Source of the DNA: a bacterium
Lineage (GTDB): Bacteria > Zhuqueibacterota > Zhuqueibacteria > Residuimicrobiales > Residuimicrobiaceae
DNA length: 64,000 nt
Assembly (NCBI GenBank): GCA_029565685.1
Contig: JAKQNR010000035.1
Coordinates: 186,001-250,000, forward strand
Direction of reading: 5' to 3'
Shown: one piece after another, positions 48,361 to 58,500 of the stretch
Position numbering within the stretch: position 1 is the first letter of the stretch
Layout: each line of letters starts with the position of its first letter
Translations under genes and position numbers: made by a program
Notes under the pieces: model-generated
What the model was told of the DNA's origin: nothing
Seen by the model: the letters and a program-made list of their open reading frames with translations, nothing else
Database searches by the model: none

Positions 48361-48534
48361 ATGGGCATTGGAGCTCAGGAGTGGTTTATTATCATTCTGG
48401 TGCTGGTCGTCTTGTTCGGTGCAAAAAAGATACCCGAGCTGGCCAAAGGCCTAGGGCAGGGCATCAAGGAATTTAAAAAAGCCGCCAACAGCGCTGCTGA
48501 GGATGATGAACCGAAGAAACAGAATCCGGCTTGA
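48361..48534 (+). CDS. tatA: TatA/E-type translocase protein, copy 2
   Basis: A 57-residue paralogue of the preceding protein: helix [13 protein letters not shown], hinge FG, amphipathic [20 protein letters not shown] and a charged tail. A ribosome site GAGTAGGAG lies before the ATG. The two differ in N-terminus and tail, so they may be specialised (TatA and TatB/E roles). The GH78 enzyme in this window carries a possible Tat signal, a potential client. Confidence 0.9.
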   Translation: MGIGAQEWFIIILVLVVLFGAKKIPELAKGLGQGIKEFKKAANSAAEDDEPKKQNPA

Positions 48535-48572
48535 ACGAATCCAGGAAGGCCTTATTGGAAAACCGGAATAGC

Positions 48573-49979
48573 ATGTTCTCGTCGTTGCGGTCCCAACTCG
48601 CCAAGCAGGAAACCAGCTGTCTCCAGATCACTCGAGGCTGCCTGGATAAAATTGATAAAGGCGCTCCCATGAACGCCTTTATTGCTGTTCAGGCTGAGCG
48701 GGCTTTACGCCAGGCTCAACAGGTCGACGAGAAAATACGTCGAAACAAAGCCGGCAGACTGGCAGGCATGGTGGTAGCGATCAAGGACAATCTTGCGGTT
48801 TCGGGCGAGTCCACCACCTGTGGATCAAAGATGCTCAAGAACTTTGTGCCGCCTTATCAAGCCACGGTCATTGACCGGTTGCTGGCTGAGGATGCGGTTC
48901 TCATCGGCAAGACCAACATGGATGAGTACGCCATGGGCTCTTCCACCGAGAATTCGGCGTTCGGCCCGGTTCGCAACCCTCACGACCTCACGCGCGTGGC
49001 CGGCGGCTCATCCGGCGGCTCCGCCGCCGCAGTGGCGGCCGGGATGTGTACAGCCGCCCTAGGTTCAGACACCGGCGGCTCCATTCGGCAGCCGGCGGCG
49101 TTCTGCGGCGTCGTCGGCCTTAAACCGACCTACGGCCGCGTCTCCCGCTACGGGCTGATCGCCTACGCCTCCTCCCTGGATCAGATCGGACCGTTTGGCC
49201 GAGACGTCTATGACTGCGCTCTGCTGCTGGAGGTGATCGCCGGCAAGGATCCCAGAGACGCGACCTCCTCCGATACCGCAGTGCCGCCCTTTCACACTGC
49301 AGTGGGACAACCGGTTAAAGGCCTGCGCATCGGCATCCCTCGTGAGTATGCGGGCGACGGCCTGCAGCCGGAAATCGAACAAGCCCTGCGCCGGGCGGCT
49401 GAACGCCTGGCCGACAGCGGGGCTGAGGTGTGCAGCGTCTCCTTGCCGCACAGCGAATACGCCATCGCCGCCTATTATGTGATCGCCACCGCCGAGGCCT
49501 CCTCCAATCTGGCGCGCTATGACGGTGCGCATTACGGCTTTGCCGCAAACCAGCGTTCGGACCTCGAGGAGATGTACGTCCACACCCGCACACAGGGATT
49601 CGGCAGCGAAGTCAAAAGACGCATCATGCTGGGCACCTACGTACTCTCTTCCGGCTACTATGACGCCTATTACCGCAAGGCCCTGCAGGCGCGCACGGTC
49701 ATCAAATCGGACTTTATCACCGCCCTGGATCAGGTGGATTGTCTGCTGACGCCGACGACTCCGACCACAGCGTTCAAACTCGGCGAAAAAATCGACGATC
49801 CCCTGACCATGTACCTGTCGGATATTTTTACCGTCTCGGTCAATCTGGCCGGTCTGCCGGCGATCTCGTTTCCGTTCGGCAGGGATGAGAACAATCTCCC
49901 CATCGGCTTGCAGATGATCGGCCGGCCATTCGATGAATCGACCATACTCCGGACTGCCGGCTTGTTGAGCGAACTCTGA
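48573..49979 (+). CDS. gatA: Asp-tRNA(Asn)/Glu-tRNA(Gln) amidotransferase subunit A
   Basis: A 468-residue amidase that releases ammonia from glutamine for tRNA-dependent amidation. The Ser-cisSer-Lys triad is visible: Lys in VVAIKDN, and the serines in GGSSGGSAAAVAAG and GSDTGGSIRQPAAFCG. The frame opens at a TTG overlapping the tatA stop, but the ATG at 48573 (MFSSLRSQLAKQETS) matches the family N-terminus. gatB follows; gatC is not in the window. Confidence 0.95.
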   Translation: MFSSLRSQLAKQETSCLQITRGCLDKIDKGAPMNAFIAVQAERALRQAQQVDEKIRRNKAGRLAGMVVAIKDNLAVSGESTTCGSKMLKNFVPPYQATVIDRLLAEDAVLIGKTNMDEYAMGSSTENSAFGPVRNPHDLTRVAGGSSGGSAAAVAAGMCTAALGSDTGGSIRQPAAFCGVVGLKPTYGRVSRYGLIAYASSLDQIGPFGRDVYDCALLLEVIAGKDPRDATSSDTAVPPFHTAVGQPVKGLRIGIPREYAGDGLQPEIEQALRRAAERLADSGAEVCSVSLPHSEYAIAAYYVIATAEASSNLARYDGAHYGFAANQRSDLEEMYVHTRTQGFGSEVKRRIMLGTYVLSSGYYDAYYRKALQARTVIKSDFITALDQVDCLLTPTTPTTAFKLGEKIDDPLTMYLSDIFTVSVNLAGLPAISFPFGRDENNLPIGLQMIGRPFDESTILRTAGLLSEL

Positions 49980-50025
49980 AACAGAACGCGCGGAATCGTT
50001 AACTCATCCTACATCATGGAAAACC

Positions 50026-51483
50026 ATGGGCGCCTTTGAACCAGTCATCGGACTCGAAGTCCATATCCATCTCTCCACCGAGTCTAAAATATTTTGCGGC
50101 TGCAGCACCCGCTTCGGAGCGCCGGCCAACACCCAGGTCTGTCCCGTATGCCTGGGATTGCCGGGAAGTTTGCCGGTCCTGAACCGCCGCGCAGTGACCT
50201 TTGCCGCTCGTCTGGCCTTGGCCACTCACAGCGTCATTCGACCGGTCTCCACTTTTGCCAGAAAGAACTATTTTTATCCGGATCTGCCCAAAGGATATCA
50301 GATATCCCAGTTCGAAGAGCCCTTTTGCGAAAAAGGCTATCTGGATATCAAACTGAAGAACGGCGCGAAAAAACGCGTCCGCATTCATCGCATCCATCTG
50401 GAAGAGGATGCGGGCAAATCCATGCACGCCGAATCCTACGTCAGCGGCGATGAGACGCTGGTGGATATCAACCGCTGCGGCGTGCCGTTGCTGGAAATCG
50501 TCTCCGAACCCGACCTCTCGTCCGCAGAGGAGGCGTACGCCTACCTCGCCCAGATCCGCCAGATCGTCCGTTATCTGGATATCTGCGACGGCAACATGGA
50601 GGAGGGCAGCCTGCGCTGCGACGCCAACATCTCAGTTCGACCGGTCGGCAGCACAGCCCTGGGCATCAAGACCGAAGTGAAAAACATGAATTCGTTCCAG
50701 AACGTTCAGGATGCCATTGATTTCGAGATCCGCCGGCAACTCCGCCTGACCGAACAGGGCCAAGCGGTTGAACAGATCACCCTGCTCTGGGACGCCCATC
50801 GCGGGGTGGCGGAACCTATGCGCAGCAAAGAATACTCGCACGACTACCGCTATTTTCCAGAACCCGATCTGCCGCCCATTCAGATCAGCGAAGCGTGGAT
50901 CGCGGAGATCGCCCGTGAGATGCCGGAGATGGCGGATGAAAAGACGCGGCGTTATGTGGAAGAATACCAACTGCCGCTCTATGACGCCCAGGTCCTGACC
51001 GAAGACCGGGAGATTGCGGTCTATTTTGAAGAGACCATCCGTACGGCGAAGGATAAAAAGCTGGCGTCCAATTGGATCATGGGAGAGGTGATGCGCGCTC
51101 TCAAAGAGAAAAAAGGCCGCCTGGCGGATCTGCCGGTCACCCCAGACCGTCTCGGTGAGCTGTTGAACCTGATCAGCCAAAATGTATTGAACCAAACCAC
51201 AGCGAAAAAAGTATTCGACCGAATGCTTAAAACCGGCATCGCTGCCGGGCAGATCATGAAGGAACAGGGTCTGGAACAGATCAGCGACCAATCCGAACTG
51301 GAGTCCCTTGTGCAGGCAGTGTTGGCTGAACGGCCGAAGGAAGTCGCTGCCTTTCACCAGGGCAATACCAAAGTCTTTGGCTTTCTGGTCGGCGAGGTGA
51401 TGAAAGCCAGTTCAGGCAAGGCTAATCCCAAAATAACCCAGGAAGCGCTGCGTCGCCTGTTGCAGGCGAGGCAACCGGATTAG
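50026..51483 (+). CDS. gatB: Asp-tRNA(Asn)/Glu-tRNA(Gln) amidotransferase subunit B
   Basis: A 485-residue subunit that activates the misacylated tRNA's Asp/Glu and receives ammonia from GatA. The start [15 protein letters not shown], the zinc cysteines (IFCGCST...CPVCLG), EDAGKSMH and [12 protein letters not shown] are characteristic; the C-terminal YqeY-like helical tail (from about residue 330) binds tRNA. Lies 46 bases after gatA. Confidence 0.96.
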   Translation: MGAFEPVIGLEVHIHLSTESKIFCGCSTRFGAPANTQVCPVCLGLPGSLPVLNRRAVTFAARLALATHSVIRPVSTFARKNYFYPDLPKGYQISQFEEPFCEKGYLDIKLKNGAKKRVRIHRIHLEEDAGKSMHAESYVSGDETLVDINRCGVPLLEIVSEPDLSSAEEAYAYLAQIRQIVRYLDICDGNMEEGSLRCDANISVRPVGSTALGIKTEVKNMNSFQNVQDAIDFEIRRQLRLTEQGQAVEQITLLWDAHRGVAEPMRSKEYSHDYRYFPEPDLPPIQISEAWIAEIAREMPEMADEKTRRYVEEYQLPLYDAQVLTEDREIAVYFEETIRTAKDKKLASNWIMGEVMRALKEKKGRLADLPVTPDRLGELLNLISQNVLNQTTAKKVFDRMLKTGIAAGQIMKEQGLEQISDQSELESLVQAVLAERPKEVAAFHQGNTKVFGFLVGEVMKASSGKANPKITQEALRRLLQARQPD

Positions 51484-51502
51484 CCGTCAGAGAGGAGAAT
51501 CC

Positions 51503-51982
51503 ATGCGTGCCCAAAAAATACGTGAACTTGTCAGAATCCTGGAGGAAAGCCAGGTCCATGAGCTGGAGATCACTCACTGGTGGGGCAGAAAAATCCGCAT
51601 CAGCAAATGTGCGGCGCCTGTGCAAAGCAGCGCCGTTTCCAGCAAGGTGCAGTCAAATCAGATAGAGATCGTCACCACGCCAGCAGCCGTGGCTGCGACG
51701 AGCGCGGCGGCCGCTGCTGTGGCGGAAGAAAAATCCACGCCCTATCTGGAGATCCGAGCGCCGATGGTGGGCACGTTCTACCGCGCTCCGGCTCCGGACG
51801 CCGCAGCCTATGTCAAGGAGGGCGACCAGGTGAGTCCGGGAAAAGTGTTGTGCATCATCGAAGCGATGAAGCTCATGAACGAGATCGAAGCAGAGGTCAG
51901 CGGCCGCATCGTGAAAATAATGGTCGAAAACGGCAGACCGGTGGAGTATAATCAGACGCTGTTCCTCATCGCCCCCCAGTAA
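51503..51982 (+). CDS. accB: Biotin carboxyl carrier protein of acetyl-CoA carboxylase
   Basis: A 159-residue carrier. An N-terminal domain (about residues 1-36) is joined by an Ala/Val-rich linker to a biotinyl domain; the biotinylated residue is Lys123 in [15 protein letters not shown]. It carries carboxybiotin between the AccC and AccAD centres for malonyl-CoA formation. The ribosome site GAGAGGAG precedes the ATG. accC follows. Confidence 0.95.
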   Translation: MRAQKIRELVRILEESQVHELEITHWWGRKIRISKCAAPVQSSAVSSKVQSNQIEIVTTPAAVAATSAAAAAVAEEKSTPYLEIRAPMVGTFYRAPAPDAAAYVKEGDQVSPGKVLCIIEAMKLMNEIEAEVSGRIVKIMVENGRPVEYNQTLFLIAPQ

Positions 51983-52049
51983 CCGCCGGCGGAACGCGGC
52001 TGACGGGTGCAGTCAAAGGTCCGGACGACGTCATCGTGAGGGATTTAGA

Positions 52050-53393
52050 TTGTTCAATAAAATCTTAATAGCCAATCGGGGTGAAATCGCCCTGCGCATC
52101 ATCCGCGCATGCAAAGAGATGGACATAAATACGGTCGCTGTCTACAGCGAGGCGGACGCCGACAGCCTGCATGTGCGCTTTGCCGATCAGGCCGTATGCA
52201 TCGGTCCGGCCCATCCAGAAAAAAGCTATCTCAACATCCCCCACATCATCAGTGCGGCAGAGGTCACCAACGCCGAAGCGATCCACCCCGGCTATGGGTT
52301 CTTGGCTGAGAACGCACATTTTGCCGAAGTGTGCCGCTCCTGCGGCATCTACTTTATCGGCCCGTCGCCGGAGATGATCGCCCGCATGGGCGACAAAGCG
52401 CTGGCTAAAGAAACCATGCGGCAGATGGGCGTTCCGGTCATTCCTGGCTCCGACGGCGTTCTGACCTCGGTCCGGGAGGCCGCCGCCATCGCTGAGGAGA
52501 TCGGCTTTCCCGTCATCCTCAAGGCCGTGGCCGGCGGCGGCGGTCGAGGCATGCGCATCGTACGCGAGGCCAAGGACATGGCCACTGCCTTTGCCACGGC
52601 GCAGACCGAAGCGCAGAACGCCTTTGCCAATCCGGCGCTTTATCTGGAGCGCTATTTTGAGTATCCCCGCCACATCGAAGTGCAGATCCTCGGCGACCGC
52701 CATGGCAATGCCGTCTCACTGGGCGAACGCGAGTGCTCCATCCAGCGCAAGCACCAGAAACTGATCGAAGAATCGCCGGCGCCGTCCATCAGCACCAAAC
52801 TGCGCAAAGCGCTTGCCGCCGCGGCGGTCAAGGGCGCCCGGCGCGTGGGGTATAACAGCGCAGGCACCATCGAATTCCTCCTTGATGAACAAGGCCACTT
52901 TTATTTCATGGAGATGAATACGCGCATTCAGGTCGAACACCCGGTCACCGAAGCGGTCATCGGCCTCGATCTCATTGAAGAACAAATCCGTTCAGCGACC
53001 GGAGCCGAACTGCCGAGCAAACTGAAATTTTTCAAACCACGCGGCCATGCCATTGAATGCCGTATCAACGCCGAAGATCCTGACAACCATTTCCGTCCCT
53101 GCCCGGGAAAAATCACCAGCTTTCATGTCCCGGGCGGCCTGGGCGTCCGCGTCGACACCCACGCCTACGCCCATTATGTCATCCCGGCGTATTACGATTC
53201 CCTGATTGCCAAAGTGATCACTCACGGGGCCAACCGTGAGGAGGCCATTGTCCGCATGGAACGCGCCTTGAACGAATTCGTCATCGAAGGCATCGCCACC
53301 ACCATTCCTCTGCTCAAAAAGATATTGCGCCACCCCCATTTTCGCCGAGGCAGCCTGAACACAAAATTCCTCGAAACCGCCAAACTCAATTGA
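52050..53393 (+). CDS. accC: Biotin carboxylase
   Basis: A 447-residue ATP-grasp enzyme that carboxylates the biotin on Acc[25 protein letters not shown], the glycine-rich loop [12 protein letters not shown], the ligand set [14 protein letters not shown] and ECRINAEDP mark the family. Translation starts at a TTG (52050) with GAGGGA upstream; no ATG fits the conserved N-terminus. It follows accB by about 67 bases; accA and accD are elsewhere. Confidence 0.96.
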   Translation: MFNKILIANRGEIALRIIRACKEMDINTVAVYSEADADSLHVRFADQAVCIGPAHPEKSYLNIPHIISAAEVTNAEAIHPGYGFLAENAHFAEVCRSCGIYFIGPSPEMIARMGDKALAKETMRQMGVPVIPGSDGVLTSVREAAAIAEEIGFPVILKAVAGGGGRGMRIVREAKDMATAFATAQTEAQNAFANPALYLERYFEYPRHIEVQILGDRHGNAVSLGERECSIQRKHQKLIEESPAPSISTKLRKALAAAAVKGARRVGYNSAGTIEFLLDEQGHFYFMEMNTRIQVEHPVTEAVIGLDLIEEQIRSATGAELPSKLKFFKPRGHAIECRINAEDPDNHFRPCPGKITSFHVPGGLGVRVDTHAYAHYVIPAYYDSLIAKVITHGANREEAIVRMERALNEFVIEGIATTIPLLKKILRHPHFRRGSLNTKFLETAKLN

Positions 53394-53405
53394 TGGAGGC
53401 ACATC

Positions 53406-53783
53406 ATGAAAATTCTAAAAGATCTATTGTACACTGAAGAGCATGAATGGGTCAGCGTCGAAGAAGACGTGGCGACCATCGGCATCACCGACTATGCGCA
53501 GGGCGAACTGGGCGACGTCGTTTTCGTCGAACTGCCGGCCGTGGGCACAGAGGTGAAACAGATGGAGTCCTTTGGCACCATCGAAGCAGTGAAAGCGGTC
53601 TCCGACCTCTTTGCCCCGGTCAGCGGCCAAGTCGTGGAGATCAACGAGGCGCTTGCCGATCAACCCGAGCTGGTCAATAAAGACCCGTTCGTGGATGGCT
53701 GGATGATCAAGATAAAGATGAGCGACTCCAGCGAATTGGAAAGCCTACTCAAAGCCGATACCTACAAATCGATGATCAGCTGA
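53406..53783 (+). CDS. gcvH: Glycine cleavage system H protein
   Basis: A 125-residue carrier whose lipoylated Lys63 (ESFGTIEAVKAVSDLFAP) shuttles the aminomethyl group in glycine cleavage. YTEEHEWV, GITDYAQGELGDVVFVELP and GWMIKIK are standard. It stands 12 bases after accC, with no gcvT or gcvP nearby. In some bacteria GcvH also serves as lipoyl donor for other enzymes, which may explain its place beside biotin-carrier genes. Confidence 0.96.
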   Translation: MKILKDLLYTEEHEWVSVEEDVATIGITDYAQGELGDVVFVELPAVGTEVKQMESFGTIEAVKAVSDLFAPVSGQVVEINEALADQPELVNKDPFVDGWMIKIKMSDSSELESLLKADTYKSMIS

Positions 53784-53803
53784 GCACGGTCCTTTCGAAA
53801 CAA

Positions 53804-53830
53804 ACCGGCCGCGGGGCTGGTAAATTTTTT
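53804..53830 (+). terminator. Terminator after gcvH
   Basis: Stem ACCGGCC (53804-53810) / GGCTGGT (53815-53821), with one G-U pair and a 4-base loop, followed by AAA and six T (53825-53830). It closes the long plus-strand operon ending in gcvH. Confidence 0.75.
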
Positions 53831-54194
53831 AAGCTCATTCCATTTACGGCTCCTACAACCATTTGCCGGCATCGCTCGACCGCAAAAACAACGACTGTGC
53901 CTTTGACCGATCGATCTAAAATCCTTGGTTGTGCCAGACAGAATCCAGAGCTGGTTACGTTTTTGTTATCTCAAAAAGGACACTCGTTTCAATAATGCGA
54001 CAGACTGGCGCCTGAGCGTAGACAGACGCCAACCAAAGCTTTAAATCTAAAATATAATATTATCAAAAATTTAAAGCATTGAGACCGATTCAGCGCCACA
54101 CTGGTATGATCTTTGTTGCAGTTGATAAATAACACTTGCGTTGATTGAAATTTATTCTTATCTTTATTTGTTAATAAAAACACAAGAATAGAGA

Positions 54195-54304
54195 GGAGAG
54201 CAAGCCTATCGTCTTTCGTTAAAGATTTCCAAATTTTTTGATTTTTAAAAAATTATTTGGTGACGTGGCTATTCTTTAACGATTCGATAGGACTCGTGCT
54301 CTCC
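54195..54304 (+). ncRNA. Long imperfect hairpin element, candidate structured RNA
   Basis: Three nested arms fold 110 bases back on themselves: GGAGAGCA (54195-54202) / TGCTCTCC (54297-54304), CCTATCG (54205-54211) / CGATAGG (54285-54291), and TCGTTAAAGA (54216-54225) / TCTTTAACGA (54273-54282). An AT-rich apical hairpin CCAAAT...ATTTGG (54229-54260) closes it. Between the last two lies a 12-base strand unpaired against three bases. An intrinsic terminator follows 14 bases on, pointing to transcription on the plus strand. No frame codes for a protein here. It could be a small RNA, a leader of the next gene or a relic of a palindromic element; no known RNA family is recognised. Confidence 0.45.
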
Positions 54305-54318
54305 ATTGTACATTTTTT

Positions 54319-54375
54319 AACCGAATGTCATGGTAGAGCCCAATTCAAGGGAGCGCCGACATTCGGTTTTTTTTT
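54319..54375 (+). terminator. Intrinsic terminator after the hairpin element
   Basis: An 11-bp stem AACCGAATGTC (54319-54329) / GACATTCGGTT (54358-54368) with a loop holding a small CCC/GGG pair, then nine T (54367-54375). It lies 70 bases before the PorV-like gene and 535 after gcvH, so it ends a transcript that starts in the intergenic region. Confidence 0.88.
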
Positions 54376-54445
54376 GATTCTCAGCCGGTCCATAGGCTTC
54401 CCGGCGACTAACCTAAGACATTATTTCCAATGAGGAGGTTTTAAT

Positions 54446-55540
54446 ATGCAAACCCTGTTCAAGCTTTTAGCGTCTGCTCTGATGCTGCTGACGGTCGCTG
54501 CGCCCTCTTTTGCGGTCAGTGAATCCGGCGTGGTTTTCCTGCTGATTTCGCCGGGCGCCCGTGCCGCGGGAATGGGTGAAGCGTTCGTCGGCCTGGCGGA
54601 CGACGCCACCGCCGTCTACTGGAATCCGGCCGGCCTCGCGTTTCAGACCGGCAAGGAGATCACTCTGATGCACGCCAACTGGCTGCCGCAATTCGATTCG
54701 GATCTGACCTATGAATTCGCCGCTTACCGGCACACGCTGGAGGGCATCGGCACGCTGGGCGCCAACGTGACCTTTCTCAACCTCGGCAAGCAATATCAAA
54801 CCCTGGATACCCCGGAGCCGGTCAGCGAGTTCTCGAGTTACGAGATGGCTGTCTCTCTTACCTATGGAACCCTGCTGGCTGAGAACTGGGGCGTGGGCAT
54901 CGGCGCGCGCTTTATTCGCTCCAGCCTCGCTCCCATGGGCGCCGGTTCGGAACGGGGCGACGGCAAAGCGGATGCCTTTGCCTTTGACGTGTCCACGCTC
55001 TACCGCATGCCCTTCGCGCCCAAGCTGAGCCTGGGCGCCAATCTGTCCAACATGGGTCCGAAAATCACCTATATCGACGCAGCCCAGGCCGATCCTTTGC
55101 CCACCAACCTCAAAGTGGGTCTGGCGTATAAACTGGTCAACAACAAATACAACCGACTGACTTTTGTGGCGGACATGAACAAGCTGTTGGTCACGCGCCA
55201 TGACGACGGCACTTCAGATCCTTTCTACAAGGCGATTTTCACCTCGCCTTGGACCATCGTGGATGAAGAGAAGGAAAATGAAGGCACAGATGAAGAAAAG
55301 GTCGTCAGCAGCAGCAAAATCTTTAACGGCACGCTGAGCGGCGGCGTTGAGTACTGGTACAGCGACCTGATCGCGCTGCGCGCCGGTTACTATTGGGACA
55401 AGCCCGGCCGGGTGGAGTACATGAGCTTTGGCGCCGGCATTCAATACTCGCTGTACCGCTTTGATTTCGGCTACGTCTCCGCTGCCGAAGGGCATCCCCT
55501 GGCCAACACTATGCGCTTCTCACTGACCATCGGTTTCTAA
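54446..55540 (+). CDS. PorV/PorQ-family outer membrane protein
   Basis: A 364-residue protein with a signal peptide (QTLFKLLASALMLLTVAAPSFA) and the family hallmark GARAAGMGEAFVGLADDATAVYWNPAGLA. The rest alternates beta strands ending in a terminal Phe (RFSLTIGF), typical of an outer-membrane barrel of the FadL-like type. PorV and PorQ are accessory proteins of type IX secretion in Bacteroidota; here they may assist surface export of the next proteins. GAGGAGG precedes the ATG. It begins a co-oriented surface-protein cluster. Confidence 0.88.
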   Translation: MQTLFKLLASALMLLTVAAPSFAVSESGVVFLLISPGARAAGMGEAFVGLADDATAVYWNPAGLAFQTGKEITLMHANWLPQFDSDLTYEFAAYRHTLEGIGTLGANVTFLNLGKQYQTLDTPEPVSEFSSYEMAVSLTYGTLLAENWGVGIGARFIRSSLAPMGAGSERGDGKADAFAFDVSTLYRMPFAPKLSLGANLSNMGPKITYIDAAQADPLPTNLKVGLAYKLVNNKYNRLTFVADMNKLLVTRHDDGTSDPFYKAIFTSPWTIVDEEKENEGTDEEKVVSSSKIFNGTLSGGVEYWYSDLIALRAGYYWDKPGRVEYMSFGAGIQYSLYRFDFGYVSAAEGHPLANTMRFSLTIGF

Positions 55541-55549
55541 GAATAGATT

Positions 55550-55569
55550 AACCGGCCGGCCGGCTGGTT
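55550..55569. repeat. Perfectly adjacent inverted repeat
   Basis: AACCGGCCGG followed directly by CCGGCTGGTT, 20 bases, nine of ten pairs complementary. It lies between the PorV-like and M6-like genes. It lacks a T-run, so it is not a clear terminator; it may act as mRNA stabiliser or protein site. Confidence 0.5.
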
Positions 55570-55590
55570 TGCAATCCCATGGAAGGGTTT

Positions 55591-58500
55591 ATGCCTAGAG
55601 CCTTCTCGCTCATATCCTTTTCCAACAGACGGGCAGAAAAAAGAACGATCGCTTTACTGCCCGTTCTTTTATCGCTTATTGGTTTTTCGACCGGATTCGC
55701 ACAGGCGCATTCGCTGCCGGATACTCTGCATCTGCTGGCGCTTCGAGCGGAATTCCTTGCCGACGATCTGGCCACCACCACAGGCAACGGCAAGTTTGAC
55801 CTGAGCGCCACCAGCAGCTACACCGTCGACCGGCCGCCGCACAACAGAACCTATTTTCAACATCAGCTGCTCGCTCTGCACAATTATTTCAACCGCGTGT
55901 CCCAGGGTCGGGTCTGCCTGAAGGCCGACGTGTTTCCCCTGGAGCAGGATCGCGCCTATCAACTGGCGCAAAACATGGTCTATTACAGCGGCCAGGAGAA
56001 TGAGGCGACTGAAAAAATGCGCTGGGCAGAGCTGTTGCGCGATGTGCTGCTGCTGGCTGAAAAAGACGGCGTCATCGACTTTGCGCGATACGACGGCGTC
56101 ATCGTCTTTCATGCCGGCGTCGGAAAAGATTTTGCCTTTGATTTCGATGCCACGCCCTACGACATTCAATCCGTTTACCTGGATTATGAAACCCTGCTGC
56201 AAACCTTGGGCAAAGGCCAACCGGATTTTTCCGGCATCGCCGTCGGAGGCGTTCGGATAACCAACGGTCTTATTCTGCCGGAAACGCAGAATCAGGAAGG
56301 GCTGGCTCTCGGTCTGCTCGGCACCATGACGTTGCTGATGGGCAGCCGGCTGGGTATGCCCTCGCTGTACAACACCCAGACCGGCCAGGCCGGCATCGGC
56401 CGCTGGGGGCTGATGGATCAAGGGTCTTATAATTTTCAGGGCCTCGTGCCCGCTGAACCCAGCGCCTGGGAAAAAGTGTACATGGGATGGGAGACGCCGG
56501 TGACCATCCGCCAGGGGGAGATCGTCCGCATCGGCAGCAGCACGACGAAAACCGCACCTCATATCATCAAGGTTCCGATCGACAGCAAAGAATATTTCCT
56601 CATAGAAAACCGTGTGCGCGATCGCAACGGCGACCGAATCACCCTGGGCCGCGATGAGTACGGCAACCGCGTAGAATTCGATTCAACCGGCCGCGTCGTC
56701 GCCTCAGCTCCGTTCAGCGTGCTCACCCGCGTTGACGAATACGACTTTGGTCTGCCGGGCGAAGGGCTGCTTATCTGGCATATTGATGAACGTCGTATCG
56801 AGGCCGGACTGGCCGGCAACACCATTAATGACGACCGCAACCACCGCGGCGTGGATCTGGTTGAATGTGACGGCGCCCAGGACATCGGCTATATCTACAA
56901 CATGTTCGACGCAGGCTATGGCACGGAAAACGGCGATTATTATGACGCCTATTGGAAGAACAACGAATCCCACAAGATCGTCAACGATGCAGACCACGTC
57001 GCCTTTTCACCCTGGTCCATTCCGAACAGCAACGCGCACAACGGCGCAGTGACCCATATCATTCTCGACCAATTCAGCGACCGCGACACGGTCATGACCG
57101 TTCGCATTCATTCCGACCTTGGCCAAAGCGGTTTTCCCCTGTTCGTCGATGGACCCTTTGGCAAAGCCGGTTTGCTCGCCCTGGACCTGGGACCGGAGCA
57201 AGGCATTGCTGTCTTTGCAGCCAGTCGTAACGGCACTCTATGGGGCTGGCAGGGCAATGGACAGCCGCTGCCCGGGAAGGAAAGCAGTCTGTTCGCGACT
57301 CTCTCTGATTCCCTTGATCAGCCCCTGGCCGCCCTGAGTCCATCCATCTCCCACAACGCCTGTCTGGTGGCAGCCGGACGATCCGGACGCCTGTACGTAT
57401 GGCTTCAGCAAACCGAATCGCAATGGTCGCTCACGCAGATCAATCTGCACAGCCAGATCAGCGCCGGCCCTATGCTCCTGGTGGATGAAACCACTGGCAC
57501 CCGCTATGCGGTGGTGGGACTGGAGGACGGCCGATGTGTCATTCAGCCGCTGTCGACCATGAGCCAGACATTTGTCACCCTGGACCTGCACGCCGGCGCG
57601 GTCACCGGCTTGTCCCAGTGCGCGGAAAACGGCTCCACCTTTTTGCTGGCCACCGAAACCGGTGTGTTGGCCTGCTGCACCCCAGCTCCATCCCTACGAT
57701 GGCAATCGCCGCTCACCAGCGGTAAAGATCACTGGCAACCGCTGACAGCAAATTTCACCTCTGCGCCGGGTCTAGAGATCGTTGCGCTTTCCGCCGGCGG
57801 CGTATTCTGGATGGTGGATCATGAGGGGAATGGAGAGCGCTTGGCTGATCTGCCGTCCGGGCTGGGCCAACCGGCTGCCGGAGACATGGATGAAGACGGC
57901 TTGGCGGAAGTACTATTGACCAACGGCAAACGCCTTTTCGTGTTCGAGTCCACCGGCGCCGCCACTTTGAATTTTCCCTTTGATCTCGGCTCTCCTGAGG
58001 GCGAGGTCACCCTGTCGCCGCTGTGGATCAACACCTCTGCAGCGTCTGCCTCCTGGGCGTTCGCCGGCAGCGAAGAGGGACTTGTCTGGGGAACCACTCG
58101 AGCGGGCCGCAGTCAACCGGGCTATCCGCTGAGTGCAGGGGGCGGCATGTCCACAACACCGGCGCTGCAGGATCTGGACAGGGATGGCGATGTCGAATTA
58201 TTGACCGTGGGTTCTGACCAGCAGCTGTATGCCTGGTCCCTGCCCCTTGCCGTCCAGGGGGAGGCATGGAGTCAGTGGGGCGCAGGGCCGGCTCGCACTT
58301 TTTTACTCAAAGGCGGACAAGAGCCTCCGCCGCCGGCTGACGAACTCATGCCGTCGAAAAAGACTTTTTGTTATCCGAATCCATCCCGCGACAACACCAC
58401 CACGCTGCACTACTCTCTGAGCCAGGATGCGAAATCTGTGAGCATACGCATCTTTGATCTGGCGGGTGATCTGGTGGAGGAGTTGCCTGGCCTGCCGACT

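Noticed and set aside
54195..54304. Hairpin element considered as 6S RNA
   Set aside because: The internal loops are strongly asymmetric, the length is short and there is no open promoter-like bubble, so I left it unclassified.
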